Shown in pieces: positions 19,136 to 27,134 of a stretch of DNA of 48,294 nucleotides (position 1 is its first letter; each line of letters opens with the position of its first letter). The notes under the pieces are model-generated. The model saw only the letters and a program-made list of their open reading frames with translations. It searched no databases and had not been told where the DNA came from. Position numbers and translations under genes: made by a program. The DNA comes from Tannerella sp. (GTDB lineage Bacteria; Bacteroidota; Bacteroidia; Bacteroidales; Tannerellaceae). The stretch spans positions 1 to 48,294 of the forward strand of contig JAISUX010000117.1 in assembly GCA_031271805.1 (NCBI GenBank). Reading direction: 5' to 3'.

Positions 19136-20056
19136 TTATAGTTGAACTTTTTCTCCGATTCTCAATCTTGCACTCCTTGCCCTCGGATTCCGCGCTATCT
19201 CGTCTTCCGAAGGCGTAATCATCTTCCCGATCACCCTGAACGGCGACCGCATATTCCCGTACAAATCCTGCTCTACGCGCCCGTCGCCATTACCTGTACG
19301 CAAATAGTTCTTGACCATCCTGTCTTCGAGCGAATGGTAAGAAATGACAACAAGTCGGCCGCCCGGCTTCAAAAGCGCCGCCGACTGCCGTAACAAATCG
19401 TCTAAGGCCGACATCTCCTGATTAACCTCAATCCTCAATGCCTGAAAGACTTTTGCGAAAAATTTACGTTCGTTATCGCGACCGACAAAGGGTTTCAACA
19501 CATCCGTCAGGTCCGGAATCTTCTCAAACGTAGCCGTCGCTTCCCGCCGCCTCACTATAGCCGCCGCTATCCGGCGAGAGTTCGCTAATTCGCCGTAGCG
19601 ATACAGCACATCGGCCAACCGCTCCTCGTCATAAGTATTCAGCACATCCGCCGCCATCAGTCCGCCGCGATTGTTCATCCTCATATCAAGCTCGCCGTCG
19701 AAGCGGAACGAAAAGCCCCGCTCTTCATCATCGAAATGGTGCGACGAGACGCCCAAGTCCGCCAAAATACCATCCACTGCGCCAACGCCGTAATAGCGCA
19801 TGAAGTTCGACAAATAGCGGAAATTGCTCCTGACAAAGACAAATCGCCCGTCATCAACGATATTCCGTTCAGCATCCGCATCCTGGTCGAAACCATACAG
19901 TCGCCCGCCTGCGCCCAAACGTTCCAAAATGCCGCGAGAGTGCCCACCTCCGCCGAAAGTTGAGTCCACATAAATCCCTGACGGCTTGATATCCAAACCG
20001 TCTATAGTTGCCCCCAAAAGTGCGGGCACGTGGTATTCAACATATTTATCGCTCAT
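19136..20056 (-). CDS. rsmH: 16S rRNA (cytosine-1402-N4)-methyltransferase
   Basis: 306 residues from the ATG at 20056 (MSDKYVEYHVPALLG, the usual opening); a start three codons earlier is possible. RsmH (MraW) methylates C1402 of 16S rRNA. The SAM site is YVDSTFGGGGHSRGIL near residue 30, and GILADLGVSSHHFDDEERGFSFR and VISYHSLEDRMVKNYLR are family signatures. It is the first gene of the dcw run here. mraZ, which normally precedes it, is absent from 20057-20302, where I see no coding region. Confidence 0.97.
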   Translation of the reverse strand: MSDKYVEYHVPALLGATIDGLDIKPSGIYVDSTFGGGGHSRGILERLGAGGRLYGFDQDADAERNIVDDGRFVFVRSNFRYLSNFMRYYGVGAVDGILADLGVSSHHFDDEERGFSFRFDGELDMRMNNRGGLMAADVLNTYDEERLADVLYRYGELANSRRIAAAIVRRREATATFEKIPDLTDVLKPFVGRDNERKFFAKVFQALRIEVNQEMSALDDLLRQSAALLKPGGRLVVISYHSLEDRMVKNYLRTGNGDGRVEQDLYGNMRSPFRVIGKMITPSEDEIARNPRARSARLRIGEKVQL

Positions 20057-20278
20057 TATCAGCAAATTAAGTCCATTAAAACGAGATAATCATTTAAATG
20101 AAAGGGTAAAATTACACATTTCCCGCAAGATTTGCGGCAATTCTCCGAAAAAAAGTTTTCAACACCCCACTTTTCATTCATTCCGGTTAGCGCCAACTAC
20201 CTTTTATTAATCACCTTTTACGGGATATTTTCCGATACTCCTACATATAAAAGAGGTATTTTTTTTGAAAAAAAGTTG

Positions 20279-20286
20279 TACCTTTG
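20279..20286 (+). promoter_or_regulatory. -7 box (TACCTTTG) for the acyltransferase operon
   Basis: TACCTTTG fits the Bacteroidota -7 consensus TAnnTTTG and ends 16 nt before the ATG at 20303. A clear TTTG at the right -33 distance is not visible. The box lies within longer in-frame versions of the downstream reading frame and so supports the start at 20303. The rest of 20057-20302 is AT-rich with no gene. A clean promoter for rsmH on the other strand could not be identified. Confidence 0.55.
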
Positions 20287-20302
20287 CAAAAAATTTCAGG
20301 CT

Positions 20303-21118
20303 ATGTACACAAAAATAGATGTCAGGCAGGTCTTGCGTTCCAAACTCAAGGACAAGGCCGCAAGGATACCGAATTTTGTTGTGAATTACCTCATCCGGCT
20401 CATTCATCAAGATGAGTTGAATGATATTCTCGAACGTTACCACGACCTGCAGGGAGTAGATTTCATGCAGGCGGTAGTCGGCTATTTCGGATTGTCGCTG
20501 AACATCAGCGGATTAGAAAATCTGCCTAAGGATTCGCGGAAATATATCTTCGTCTCAAACCACCCTCTCGGCGGCCTCGACGGAATATGCCTCGCAGCAA
20601 TCATAGGCAAACATTTCGGCGGCGCAATACGTTATTTCGTCAACGACCTGCTGCTCTACATCCCGAATCTGCAGTCAATATTCGTCCCTGTCAACAAACA
20701 CGGTTCCCAGAACCGCGAGACAGTGAGCCTGACCGAGGAAGCCTATCGGTCGGAAAACCAGATCCTGACTTTCCCCGCCGGATTGTGCTCACGTCGGCAA
20801 AACGGGAAAATACGCGACTTAGAATGGAAAAAATCCTTTATACAAAAGGCTTTGGAGCATCATCGCGACGTCGTTCCGATACATTTCGAAGGTCGTAATT
20901 CAAACTTTTTTTACCGTTTTGCGAATTTTCGTAAGCATTTTGGCATTAAATTCAATTTAGAAATGCTATATTTGCCGTCCGAAATGTTCAAGCAACGAGG
21001 CAAAACTTTCGGAATTACTATCGGAAAACCTATCCCGTACGGTCGCTTCGACTCATCGAAAAAACCGTCGGAATGGGCAGACTGGGTAAAGCAAAAAGTT
21101 TACGAACTTGTATCTTGA
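20303..21118 (+). CDS. glsA: PlsC-like O-acyltransferase, GlsA/OlsA-type aminolipid synthesis
   Basis: 271 residues from the ATG at 20303, just after a -7 box. The PlsC-family blocks are visible: SNHPLGGLDG near residue 85 (catalytic His; the usual HX4D spacing is here one residue longer) and FPAGLCSRRQNGKIRDLEWK near 155. In Bacteroides the GlsB/GlsA pair makes glycine lipids: GlsB N-acylates glycine and GlsA adds a second chain onto the 3-hydroxyl. The adjacent GNAT-type acyltransferase supports that role. Ornithine lipid synthesis (OlsA) is the main alternative. The gene is 22 nt before glsB. Confidence 0.75.
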   Translation: MYTKIDVRQVLRSKLKDKAARIPNFVVNYLIRLIHQDELNDILERYHDLQGVDFMQAVVGYFGLSLNISGLENLPKDSRKYIFVSNHPLGGLDGICLAAIIGKHFGGAIRYFVNDLLLYIPNLQSIFVPVNKHGSQNRETVSLTEEAYRSENQILTFPAGLCSRRQNGKIRDLEWKKSFIQKALEHHRDVVPIHFEGRNSNFFYRFANFRKHFGIKFNLEMLYLPSEMFKQRGKTFGITIGKPIPYGRFDSSKKPSEWADWVKQKVYELVS

Positions 21119-21140
21119 TGTAACTTAAAATGGATCATTT

Positions 21141-22103
21141 ATGCAAAACATAATAGAGCCTGTCAACAAGGAGTTAATAAAGTCGGAACTGACGCCCGAC
21201 AAAAGGCTCCGAGACACAAATAAGTCGGACAACGAAATCTACGTGGTAACGGCGCATGATTCGCCCAACACGTTAAGGGAAATAGGACGACTTCGTGAAA
21301 TTGCTTTCCGCTACTATGGCGGCGGGACAGGGATGGCGTACGACCTCGACGAGTTCGACACTATGGACGGCTGTTACAAACAGCTCATCGTGTGGTGCCC
21401 GACCGAAGAGACAATCCTCGGCGGCTACCGCTTTCTGTGCGGCTCGGACGTCAAGTTTGACCGCAACGGCAGGCCTATGCTCGCCACCTCACACCTCTTC
21501 AACTTTTCCGAAGACTTCCTGAAAAACTACCTGCCGTACACTGTCGAACTCGGCCGCTCTTTCGTCTCGCTCGATTACCAGGCCACCCTCGGCAAATCGA
21601 AAGGCATCTTCATCCTCGATAACCTCTGGGACGGGCTGGGCGCACTGCCGGTCATCGATCCGAGCCTGAAATTCTTCTACGGCAAGGTCACAATGTATAA
21701 TACCTACGACCCGACGGCACGCGACATGATTCTGTACTTCCTCAAACTGCACTTCCCCGACCCCGACGGCCTTGTTACGCCAATTCACGAACTCGTAATA
21801 AAGACCGACGAGGCATACCTGAGCAAACTGTTCGGCAACCACAGCCTCAAGGAGGATTACCGCGTACTGAACCTCGAAGTCCGCAAACGCGGCATCAACG
21901 TCCCGCCGTTAATCAGCGCCTATATGAGCCTGTCGCCCAAGATGCGTACCTTCGGCACCGCCCTGAATCATGAATTTGGCAACGTCGAAGAAACAGGCAT
22001 CCTGATCGACATCAGCGAAATATTCGAAGAAAAAAAGAAACGCCATATCGAATCGTTCTTGCTTGACAATAACGACGACAAAATACAGATAATAAAGAAT
22101 TAA
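21141..22103 (+). CDS. glsB: GNAT-fold N-acyltransferase, GlsB/OlsB (hemolysin-like) family
   Basis: 320 residues. The protein matches the family long mis-named hemolysin: REIGRLREIAFRYYGGGTGMAYDLDEFD near residues 45-75, GGYRFLCGSDV, and the VELGRSFVSLDYQ core. Such enzymes attach a 3-hydroxy fatty acid to the amino group of glycine or ornithine, giving commendamide-type monoacyl aminolipids. The product would be acylated again by the PlsC-like protein encoded just upstream. In B. thetaiotaomicron, as I recall, glsB precedes glsA; here the order is reversed. It is 16 nt before the kinase gene. Confidence 0.8.
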   Translation: MQNIIEPVNKELIKSELTPDKRLRDTNKSDNEIYVVTAHDSPNTLREIGRLREIAFRYYGGGTGMAYDLDEFDTMDGCYKQLIVWCPTEETILGGYRFLCGSDVKFDRNGRPMLATSHLFNFSEDFLKNYLPYTVELGRSFVSLDYQATLGKSKGIFILDNLWDGLGALPVIDPSLKFFYGKVTMYNTYDPTARDMILYFLKLHFPDPDGLVTPIHELVIKTDEAYLSKLFGNHSLKEDYRVLNLEVRKRGINVPPLISAYMSLSPKMRTFGTALNHEFGNVEETGILIDISEIFEEKKKRHIESFLLDNNDDKIQIIKN

Positions 22104-22119
22104 TTAAATTTTTATACTC

Positions 22120-23211
22120 ATGACTAAGGAAAATTATTTGGAGATATTATTGAACTTCAATTTAGAAGAAAAAATTGCGGATGTCATGCCATTCGGCAAC
22201 GGACATATCAACGACACGCTTAAGGTTACAACCGCTGCGGGCGAGGATAAATATGTATTGCAACGCATTAATCATCACATATTTACTAATGTGGATATGT
22301 TGCAGAACAATATTGGCATTGTCACTTCGCATATCCGCCGCAAACTCGAAGAAGGCGGAGGAAAGGACATCGACCGCCGCGTATTGACTTTCTTACCGGC
22401 CGGCAGCGGCAAGTCTTATTATTTCGACGGCGAAAGCTATTGGCGCGTCTGTCTGATGATTCCCAACAGCAAAAGCCTCGAAGAAGTCACGCCGGCATTA
22501 TCCTACGAGACCGGTAAAGCCTTCGGCGATTTCCAGGCTATGCTCGCCGATATCCCCGAAGGGACGCTCGGAGAAACGATCCCCAATTTTCATAACATGG
22601 GATTTCGCCTCGAACAATTAAGCGACGCCGTCAAAAACGACGCCGTAGGTCGCTATGCTTCGGTATCGGATATTGTCAATGAAATCAACCTGAGAGCCGA
22701 AAAGATGCTCATCCAGGAAAGACTTTACAAAGAAGGTAAACTGATAAAACGCATCAACCACTGTGATACTAAGGTCAATAACATACTTTTTGACTGTGAG
22801 ACGAACAATCCGCTCTGTGTCATCGACCTCGACACGGTCATGCCCGGCTTTGTCCTGTCGGACATCGGTGATTTCATCCGCACCGGAGCTAATACCGGCG
22901 CGGAAGACGACCCCGACCTCGATAAAGTCAACGTCAATATAGAAATTTTCAAGGCATATACGACAGGATATATGGAAACGGCCAAGTCATTCCTTACCCC
23001 ACTGGAAATAAGCCTATTACCATACGGAGGAAGATTGTTGACATACATGCAAACGGTGCGTTTCCTGGCTGATTACATCAATGGGGACACTTATTACAAG
23101 ATTCATTTCCCCGAACATAACCTGCAACGCACCAAGGCGCAGTTCAAACTCCTGCAAAGCCTCGAAGAGCATGCAGGCGAGATGGATGATTTCATGAAAC
23201 AATGGCTTTAA
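22120..23211 (+). CDS. Aminoglycoside-phosphotransferase-fold sugar kinase, NahK-like
   Basis: 363 residues. The nucleotide-binding N-lobe starts with GNGHINDTLKV and YVLQRINHHIFTNVD. The catalytic loop is NHCDTKVNNILFD (Asp216), and the metal-binding segment is CVIDLDTVMPGFVLSDIGD (Asp236/238). This pattern is that of N-acetylhexosamine 1-kinase (NahK) and related phosphotransferases, which phosphorylate GlcNAc or GalNAc at C1 for salvage. The exact substrate is an inference from resemblance. It is the last gene of the acyltransferase operon, and its end lies 16 nt from the convergent glycosyltransferase gene. Confidence 0.75.
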   Translation: MTKENYLEILLNFNLEEKIADVMPFGNGHINDTLKVTTAAGEDKYVLQRINHHIFTNVDMLQNNIGIVTSHIRRKLEEGGGKDIDRRVLTFLPAGSGKSYYFDGESYWRVCLMIPNSKSLEEVTPALSYETGKAFGDFQAMLADIPEGTLGETIPNFHNMGFRLEQLSDAVKNDAVGRYASVSDIVNEINLRAEKMLIQERLYKEGKLIKRINHCDTKVNNILFDCETNNPLCVIDLDTVMPGFVLSDIGDFIRTGANTGAEDDPDLDKVNVNIEIFKAYTTGYMETAKSFLTPLEISLLPYGGRLLTYMQTVRFLADYINGDTYYKIHFPEHNLQRTKAQFKLLQSLEEHAGEMDDFMKQWL

Positions 23212-23227
23212 TCCGCCCTTGCAAAAC

Positions 23228-24190
23228 TCACGAAGGGAATAATTCCTTTTCTATCTTGTAACGATTGCGATTAGGAGAGCTGCGCGAGATGAGTTCGCCG
23301 ATGAAGCCGGCGAGGAATAGCTGTGTGCCTATTATCATCGCCGTGAGCGAGATATAGAAATACGGCGAGCTGGTGACTAAAGGCCGCAGATTACCGCCTT
23401 CGAGGATCGACATCAGTTTGGCGACAAGGACTATCACAAGCGCTACGAAGCCGATAAAGAAGACTACGCTGCCCCAAAGGCCGAAGATATGCATCGGTTT
23501 CTTGCCGAATTTCGATGTGAACCACAGCGTAATCAAATCCAAGTAACCGTTAAAGAAGCGGCTCAACCCGAATTTTGTGCTTCCATACTTGCGCGCCTGG
23601 TGCCGCACAACCTTCTCGCCGATCTTGTTGAAGCCCGCAATCTTCGCTAAATAAGGGATATAGCGGTGCATGTCGTTATAGATTTCGATATTCTTTATCA
23701 CGTCCTTTTTATACGCTTTGAGGCCGCAGTTGAAATCGTGCAACCGCACGCCCGAGAACATCCGCGCCGTGGCATTGAACAGTTTAGAAGGCAGATTCTT
23801 CGTCAACCGGTTGTCGTAGCGTTTCTTTTTCCATCCCGATACGAGGTCGTAGCCCTCCTCCTCTATCATCCTGTAGAGTTCGGGGATTTCATCCGGGCTA
23901 TCCTGCAAATCGGCGTCCATAGTAATGACCACTTCGCCTTGCGCACGCTGAAAACCGCAATGCAAAGCCGGCGACTTTCCATAGTTACGGCGGAACTTTA
24001 TGCCCTTAACAGTCGGATCTTCCTTACTCAAAGATTCGATAATATCCCATGATTGGTCGGTACTGCCGTCACTGACGAAAATCAACTCATAAGAGTAGCC
24101 GTTCTCGCTCATCACACGCTTCAACCATTCGTACAGCTCCGGAAGCGACTCGGCTTCATTGTATAGTGGTATAATAACCGATATATCCAT
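23228..24190 (-). CDS. GT2 family glycosyltransferase, DPM1/GtrB-like
   Basis: 320 residues. The N-terminal GT-A domain shows DISVIIPLYNEAESL, FVSDGSTDQSWDII and TMDADLQDSPDEIPEL, followed by NCGLKAYKKDV. Two C-terminal membrane helices (about 233-258 and 270-298) match the polyprenyl-phosphate sugar transferases of the GtrB/ArnC type. These make a lipid-linked sugar on the cytoplasmic face for later transfer to surface polymers. The gene is alone on its strand behind a good promoter (24211-24240). Sugar and acceptor are unknown. Confidence 0.85.
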   Translation of the reverse strand: MDISVIIPLYNEAESLPELYEWLKRVMSENGYSYELIFVSDGSTDQSWDIIESLSKEDPTVKGIKFRRNYGKSPALHCGFQRAQGEVVITMDADLQDSPDEIPELYRMIEEEGYDLVSGWKKKRYDNRLTKNLPSKLFNATARMFSGVRLHDFNCGLKAYKKDVIKNIEIYNDMHRYIPYLAKIAGFNKIGEKVVRHQARKYGSTKFGLSRFFNGYLDLITLWFTSKFGKKPMHIFGLWGSVVFFIGFVALVIVLVAKLMSILEGGNLRPLVTSSPYFYISLTAMIIGTQLFLAGFIGELISRSSPNRNRYKIEKELFPS

Positions 24191-24210
24191 TTTCTTAAAT
24201 ATTTAGGGCG

Positions 24211-24240
24211 CAAAGATAAAAAAAAAATATTAATCCACAA
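24211..24240 (-). promoter_or_regulatory. Promoter of the GT2 gene
   Basis: On the minus strand TTG (24240-24238) and TATCTTTG (24218-24211) are 19 nt apart. The -7 box ends 20 nt before the GT2 start codon. It is arranged back to back with the plus-strand promoter at 24287-24317. Confidence 0.65.
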
Positions 24241-24286
24241 TCTCTATCTTAATCATTTGTCAACGTTGCGATTTTTTTTAAAATTA

Positions 24287-24317
24287 TTTGCAAAGAAATA
24301 AAATTGTTGTATCTTTG
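24287..24317 (+). promoter_or_regulatory. Promoter of the BACON/FGE lipoprotein gene
   Basis: TTTG (24287-24290), 19 nt, then TATCTTTG (24310-24317) match the Bacteroidota consensus exactly. Transcription would start near 24324, giving a leader of about 100 nt before the preferred start at 24428, long for this window. Confidence 0.75.
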
Positions 24318-24330
24318 CGGTTGAGTTGGA

Positions 24331-24403
24331 GCGAGCTAACGCTTCATTTGCATAAACGGGTGACCGTCCATCGCCCCGTTTTATGTCGGGTTGTAAGATG
24401 GAC
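24331..24403 (+). ncRNA. Structured 5' leader with H-type pseudoknot potential
   Basis: Two pairings interleave. CATAAACGGG (24351-24360) can pair with CCCGTTTTATG (24375-24385) with one bulged A. GTCCATC (24366-24372), inside that loop, can pair with GATGGAC (24397-24403) downstream of it. An additional small hairpin GAGCG/CGCTT lies just upstream (24331-24345). The order A-B-A'-B' is that of an H-type pseudoknot. It covers two in-frame ATGs (24383, 24398) ahead of the preferred start. It matches no riboswitch family I can name. Confidence 0.4.
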
Positions 24404-24427
24404 ATTATAAACAAAAACGCTGAATAT

Positions 24428-25528
24428 ATGACAAATAAAAGCAAATTAGTTGCCCAGGCGCTTATTCTTACAGCCTGCTCAACAAACATTATTGAAGATG
24501 ATATTGAGAAGCCGGTTGACGTTCCCGATCCGACGATAGTCGAATCCGTATCATTCTCTGTTAGTCCCGTAACGTACACCTTTTCCTTTAATGGCGGCGT
24601 GTCGGATGTATTTACCGTAACGTCCGGACAGTCATGGTCATTATCAAGTAATGCCGCATGGCTAACGATGTCGAAAAAAAACACTAACACCTTCGTCGCT
24701 ATCGCCGAAACCAATACGGCTACAACGCGACGTACGGGTTACGTCACAGTTTCCGGCGTCGATACCGCGGTAGTAGTCAACGTATTGCAGTGGGGGACAA
24801 GCGATGCCCAGACAAACGACAACATGATCTTTGTCAAGGGCGGCACCTTCACTATGGGCTGTACAAGCGAACAGGGCAACGACTGCCTCCAATGGGAATA
24901 TCCGGCGCATAGCGTCACCGTAAACGACTTCTACATAGGCCGGTACGAAGTGACGCAAGAAGAATGGTTTGATGTTATGGGAACTTATCCTGCATATTTC
25001 AGAGGCACAAATATGCCTGTCGAACAGGTGAGCTGGAACGATATTGTCGGCACAAGCGGCACAGGCGAAATAATCAACGGAATACATTACTTCCCTGACG
25101 GTTTCATTTACAAATTGAATATGAAAACAGGCAAGAAATTTCGCTTGCCTACAGAAGCCGAATGGGAATATGCCGCACGCGGAGGCGCTCAGAGCCGCGG
25201 TTGCAAGTACTGCGGAAGCGATTCGCCGTCGGAAGTGGCATGGTATTGGGATAATAGCGGCAAGAAACCTCATACCATAGGCTCAAAAGCGCCGAACGAA
25301 CTGGGCATTTATGACATGTGCGGCAACGTTTGGGAATGGTGCAGCGACCTGTGGGATGTTTACACCGGCTCATCGCAGGGCGTCCTGCATCCTGAAATCA
25401 CCTATCGCATCCTTCGCGGCGGACCGTGGAGCAGCGGCGCAAGAAGCGTGCGGGTATCGCGTCGCCACAACGTTGTACCTCACGGCTATAACCGCACCAT
25501 AGGGTTCCGCCTCGCGTCAGGCCTTTAA
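24428..25528 (+). CDS. Lipoprotein with BACON domain and FGE/sulfatase-modifying-factor-like domain
   Basis: 366 residues from the ATG at 24428; an ATG at 24398 is a possible alternative and would add ten residues. A short signal sequence ends in LILTAC, a lipobox with Cys17. Residues about 40-120 form a BACON-like beta domain (SVSPVTYTFSFNGG, then SWSLSSNAAWLTMS and GYVTVSGVDTAVVVNVLQWG). Residues 125-366 are an FGE-type domain: MIFVKGGTFTMGCTSE, FYIGRYEVTQEEW, FRLPTEAEWEYAARGG, GIYDMCGNVWEWCSDLW, RILRGGPWSSG and IGFRLAS. The cysteine-containing active-site segment of true formylglycine-generating enzymes is not seen (RVSRRHN in its place). A binding or structural surface role is therefore more likely than catalysis. 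Confidence 0.85.
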   Translation: MTNKSKLVAQALILTACSTNIIEDDIEKPVDVPDPTIVESVSFSVSPVTYTFSFNGGVSDVFTVTSGQSWSLSSNAAWLTMSKKNTNTFVAIAETNTATTRRTGYVTVSGVDTAVVVNVLQWGTSDAQTNDNMIFVKGGTFTMGCTSEQGNDCLQWEYPAHSVTVNDFYIGRYEVTQEEWFDVMGTYPAYFRGTNMPVEQVSWNDIVGTSGTGEIINGIHYFPDGFIYKLNMKTGKKFRLPTEAEWEYAARGGAQSRGCKYCGSDSPSEVAWYWDNSGKKPHTIGSKAPNELGIYDMCGNVWEWCSDLWDVYTGSSQGVLHPEITYRILRGGPWSSGARSVRVSRRHNVVPHGYNRTIGFRLASGL

Positions 25529-25552
25529 GTGACAGGAGTTATTTCACATTCT

Positions 25553-25580
25553 TCGTCATTGCGAGGAACGAAGCAATCTC
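25553..25580. repeat. Dispersed intergenic palindromic repeat fragment (SSLRGTKQSH type)
   Basis: The sequence CGTCATTGCGAGGAACGAAG followed by CAATCTC is an imperfect palindrome (ATTGC...GCAAT). I recognise it as a widely dispersed intergenic element whose spurious translation SSLRGTKQSH recurs in many genome annotations. It fills half of the 56-nt gap between two convergent genes, where a transcription end would be expected. Only this copy is in the window. Confidence 0.6.
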
Positions 25581-25584
25581 ATTA

Positions 25585-26070
25585 TCACTGCAACGCGGGC
25601 AGGAATTTGGCGAAGAGATACATGCCGTTTTTGCCGGCCACAACTTTATGCTTCGTGTTGGCGGGGATAAGGCAAAGTGTACCGACGGAGTACTCAATCT
25701 CCCTGCCGTCGAGGTACATCTTGCCGCTGCCTGCCACTACTTCGTGAATCTCCGCCTTACCGTCATGTATGTGTGTGTCGAGCATACAGCCCGGCTCAAT
25801 ACGGACAATATGGCAACTGACCTGATTTTCACTGTCTTTGCCAAGCAAAAGATGCTTCAGGGCAACGCCTTTGAAACTCGGATGAGGGTTCCACGGCAAA
25901 TCCCGAACCGACTGCTCGCCGTTGATAAGAAAGACATTGCCTTTCAGAAAATTAACTACGAGACTCGAATCGGAGTCCGCTTCCTGCCAAGCCGGAGCCT
26001 GAACTTGTCCCTGCAACTGCACAGAGAGGCACGAAATCGCCAATAATGATAAAATTACTACTTTTTTCAT
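25585..26070 (-). CDS. Secreted single-domain cupin protein
   Basis: 161 residues. A signal peptide (KKVVILSLLAISCLSVQLQG) precedes one cupin barrel. The metal-binding pattern is visible as LDTHIHDGKAEIHEVVAG (His-x-His, Glu, second His) in motif 1 and GTLCLIPANTKHKVVA in motif 2. Such small cupins can be enzymes or binding proteins and the sequence does not settle which. A -7 box TACTTTTG lies on the minus strand at 26105-26098, 28 nt before the start. The AraC-type gene on the same strand lies 76 nt upstream and is a plausible regulator, by position only. Confidence 0.75.
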   Translation of the reverse strand: MKKVVILSLLAISCLSVQLQGQVQAPAWQEADSDSSLVVNFLKGNVFLINGEQSVRDLPWNPHPSFKGVALKHLLLGKDSENQVSCHIVRIEPGCMLDTHIHDGKAEIHEVVAGSGKMYLDGREIEYSVGTLCLIPANTKHKVVAGKNGMYLFAKFLPALQ

Positions 26071-26146
26071 ACGTAATAAAAATTAAAATTTAAGGTGCAA
26101 AAGTAGTGTGCGGCAGCACGGCGGAATTGTAAAATCTTGCTTTTTT

Positions 26147-26899
26147 TTATCGGAACGCTCTGCGGTAGTCGTCGGGCGAAACTGCCATATACGAGCGGAA
26201 AGCCCTGATTAGATGGCTACTGTCATAAAAACCTGCATCTATGGCAGCGTCTAAAACGGGCATATTGCTCTTCAGGCACTTATTGGCATGACGCAATCGC
26301 CAATTAATCAAATAAATATGCGGCGACATCCCAACCTTCTGCCTGAATTGCCTGCAAAAATGAAACTTACTCATGCAGGCCTCCTTAGCCATCTCGCTGA
26401 TTGCTACCTGATTATAATAATTATCGGAAATATATTTCTTCACCTTCTTAATCATGAGACCTTCCGAAGGGATGGTTTCTGCGAATAAATAATTGGTTTT
26501 AAGATAATTAAAAAGCAAAGACCATTGAGAGGCAAGAATATCGGACTTTTGAATAATAGCCTCCGCAACGGATTTCAACATCTCCGCCGCCGTTTCAGAC
26601 CGGACAATATTCCCAAACACGGTATTGTCGGCTAAACCATTGACTGTTAAGGCAATATAACTATGAGGCACAATATCATCTATCGAATGAGGCTGATTGG
26701 AATTGATTATAAAAACCTCATTTTCAGAGATATTGATATGTGAGCCGGATACATTCATACTTCTGACGCCCTTAGTAACTAATCCGATACAAAGCGAGCG
26801 ATGCGAATGTAGCGGAAACCGATGCGCCACATCGTGTCCAACCACACAGTCAAGCGTAATATCCTCAATATTAGCGGCATAAAATAGCAGATCGTTCAT
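26147..26899 (-). CDS. AraC-family transcriptional regulator
   Basis: 250 residues from the ATG at 26899. Longer starts (26962, 26953) lie upstream of a TATCTTTG -7 box at 26936-26929 and are therefore less likely. The N-terminal half is a cupin-like sensing domain (HRFPLHSHRSLCIGLVTKG, then NQPHSI). The C-terminal 100 residues are two helix-turn-helix units: VAISEMAKEACMSKFHFCRQFRQKVGMSPHIYLINWRLRHA and VLDAAIDAGFYDSSHLIRAFRSYMAVSPDDYR. The ligand is unknown. Targets may include the cupin gene downstream. Confidence 0.88.
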   Translation of the reverse strand: MNDLLFYAANIEDITLDCVVGHDVAHRFPLHSHRSLCIGLVTKGVRSMNVSGSHINISENEVFIINSNQPHSIDDIVPHSYIALTVNGLADNTVFGNIVRSETAAEMLKSVAEAIIQKSDILASQWSLLFNYLKTNYLFAETIPSEGLMIKKVKKYISDNYYNQVAISEMAKEACMSKFHFCRQFRQKVGMSPHIYLINWRLRHANKCLKSNMPVLDAAIDAGFYDSSHLIRAFRSYMAVSPDDYRRAFR

Positions 26900-26928
26900 T
26901 TTATCAAGATCCAAACTTAAATAGTCCA

Positions 26929-26963
26929 CAAAGATAGATAAAATATTTGACATTACACACAAA
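26929..26963 (-). promoter_or_regulatory. Promoter of the AraC-type regulator gene
   Basis: TATCTTTG (26936-26929) is preceded after 23 nt by TTTG (26963-26960), slightly longer than the usual spacing. It decides the start codon at 26899. The adjoining stretch 26964-27072 shows no further feature. Confidence 0.5.
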
Positions 26964-27072
26964 CGGATAAATTATATGGCAAAAAGACGATAATATTTTC
27001 AACCGGGCATAAATATAATGCCGCAAAACTGTTAAATTAGGCATCATAGTATTAATTTTTATGTTCTCGCGC

Positions 27073-27102
27073 TTGTAAATCCGAAAATTTCATGTAATTT
27101 TG
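27073..27102 (+). promoter_or_regulatory. Promoter of the FKBP gene
   Basis: TTG (27073-27075), 19 nt, TAATTTTG (27095-27102). The ATG at 27135 follows after about 32 nt. Confidence 0.6.
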
Positions 27103-27134
27103 TCAGATTTTATTTACGATTAACAGGAATATTG

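Noticed and set aside
24253-24714. 153-codon minus-strand frame spanning the structured leader and the lipoprotein start
   Set aside because: It covers an exact plus-strand promoter and the N-terminus of a clear lipoprotein, and shows no recognisable domain.
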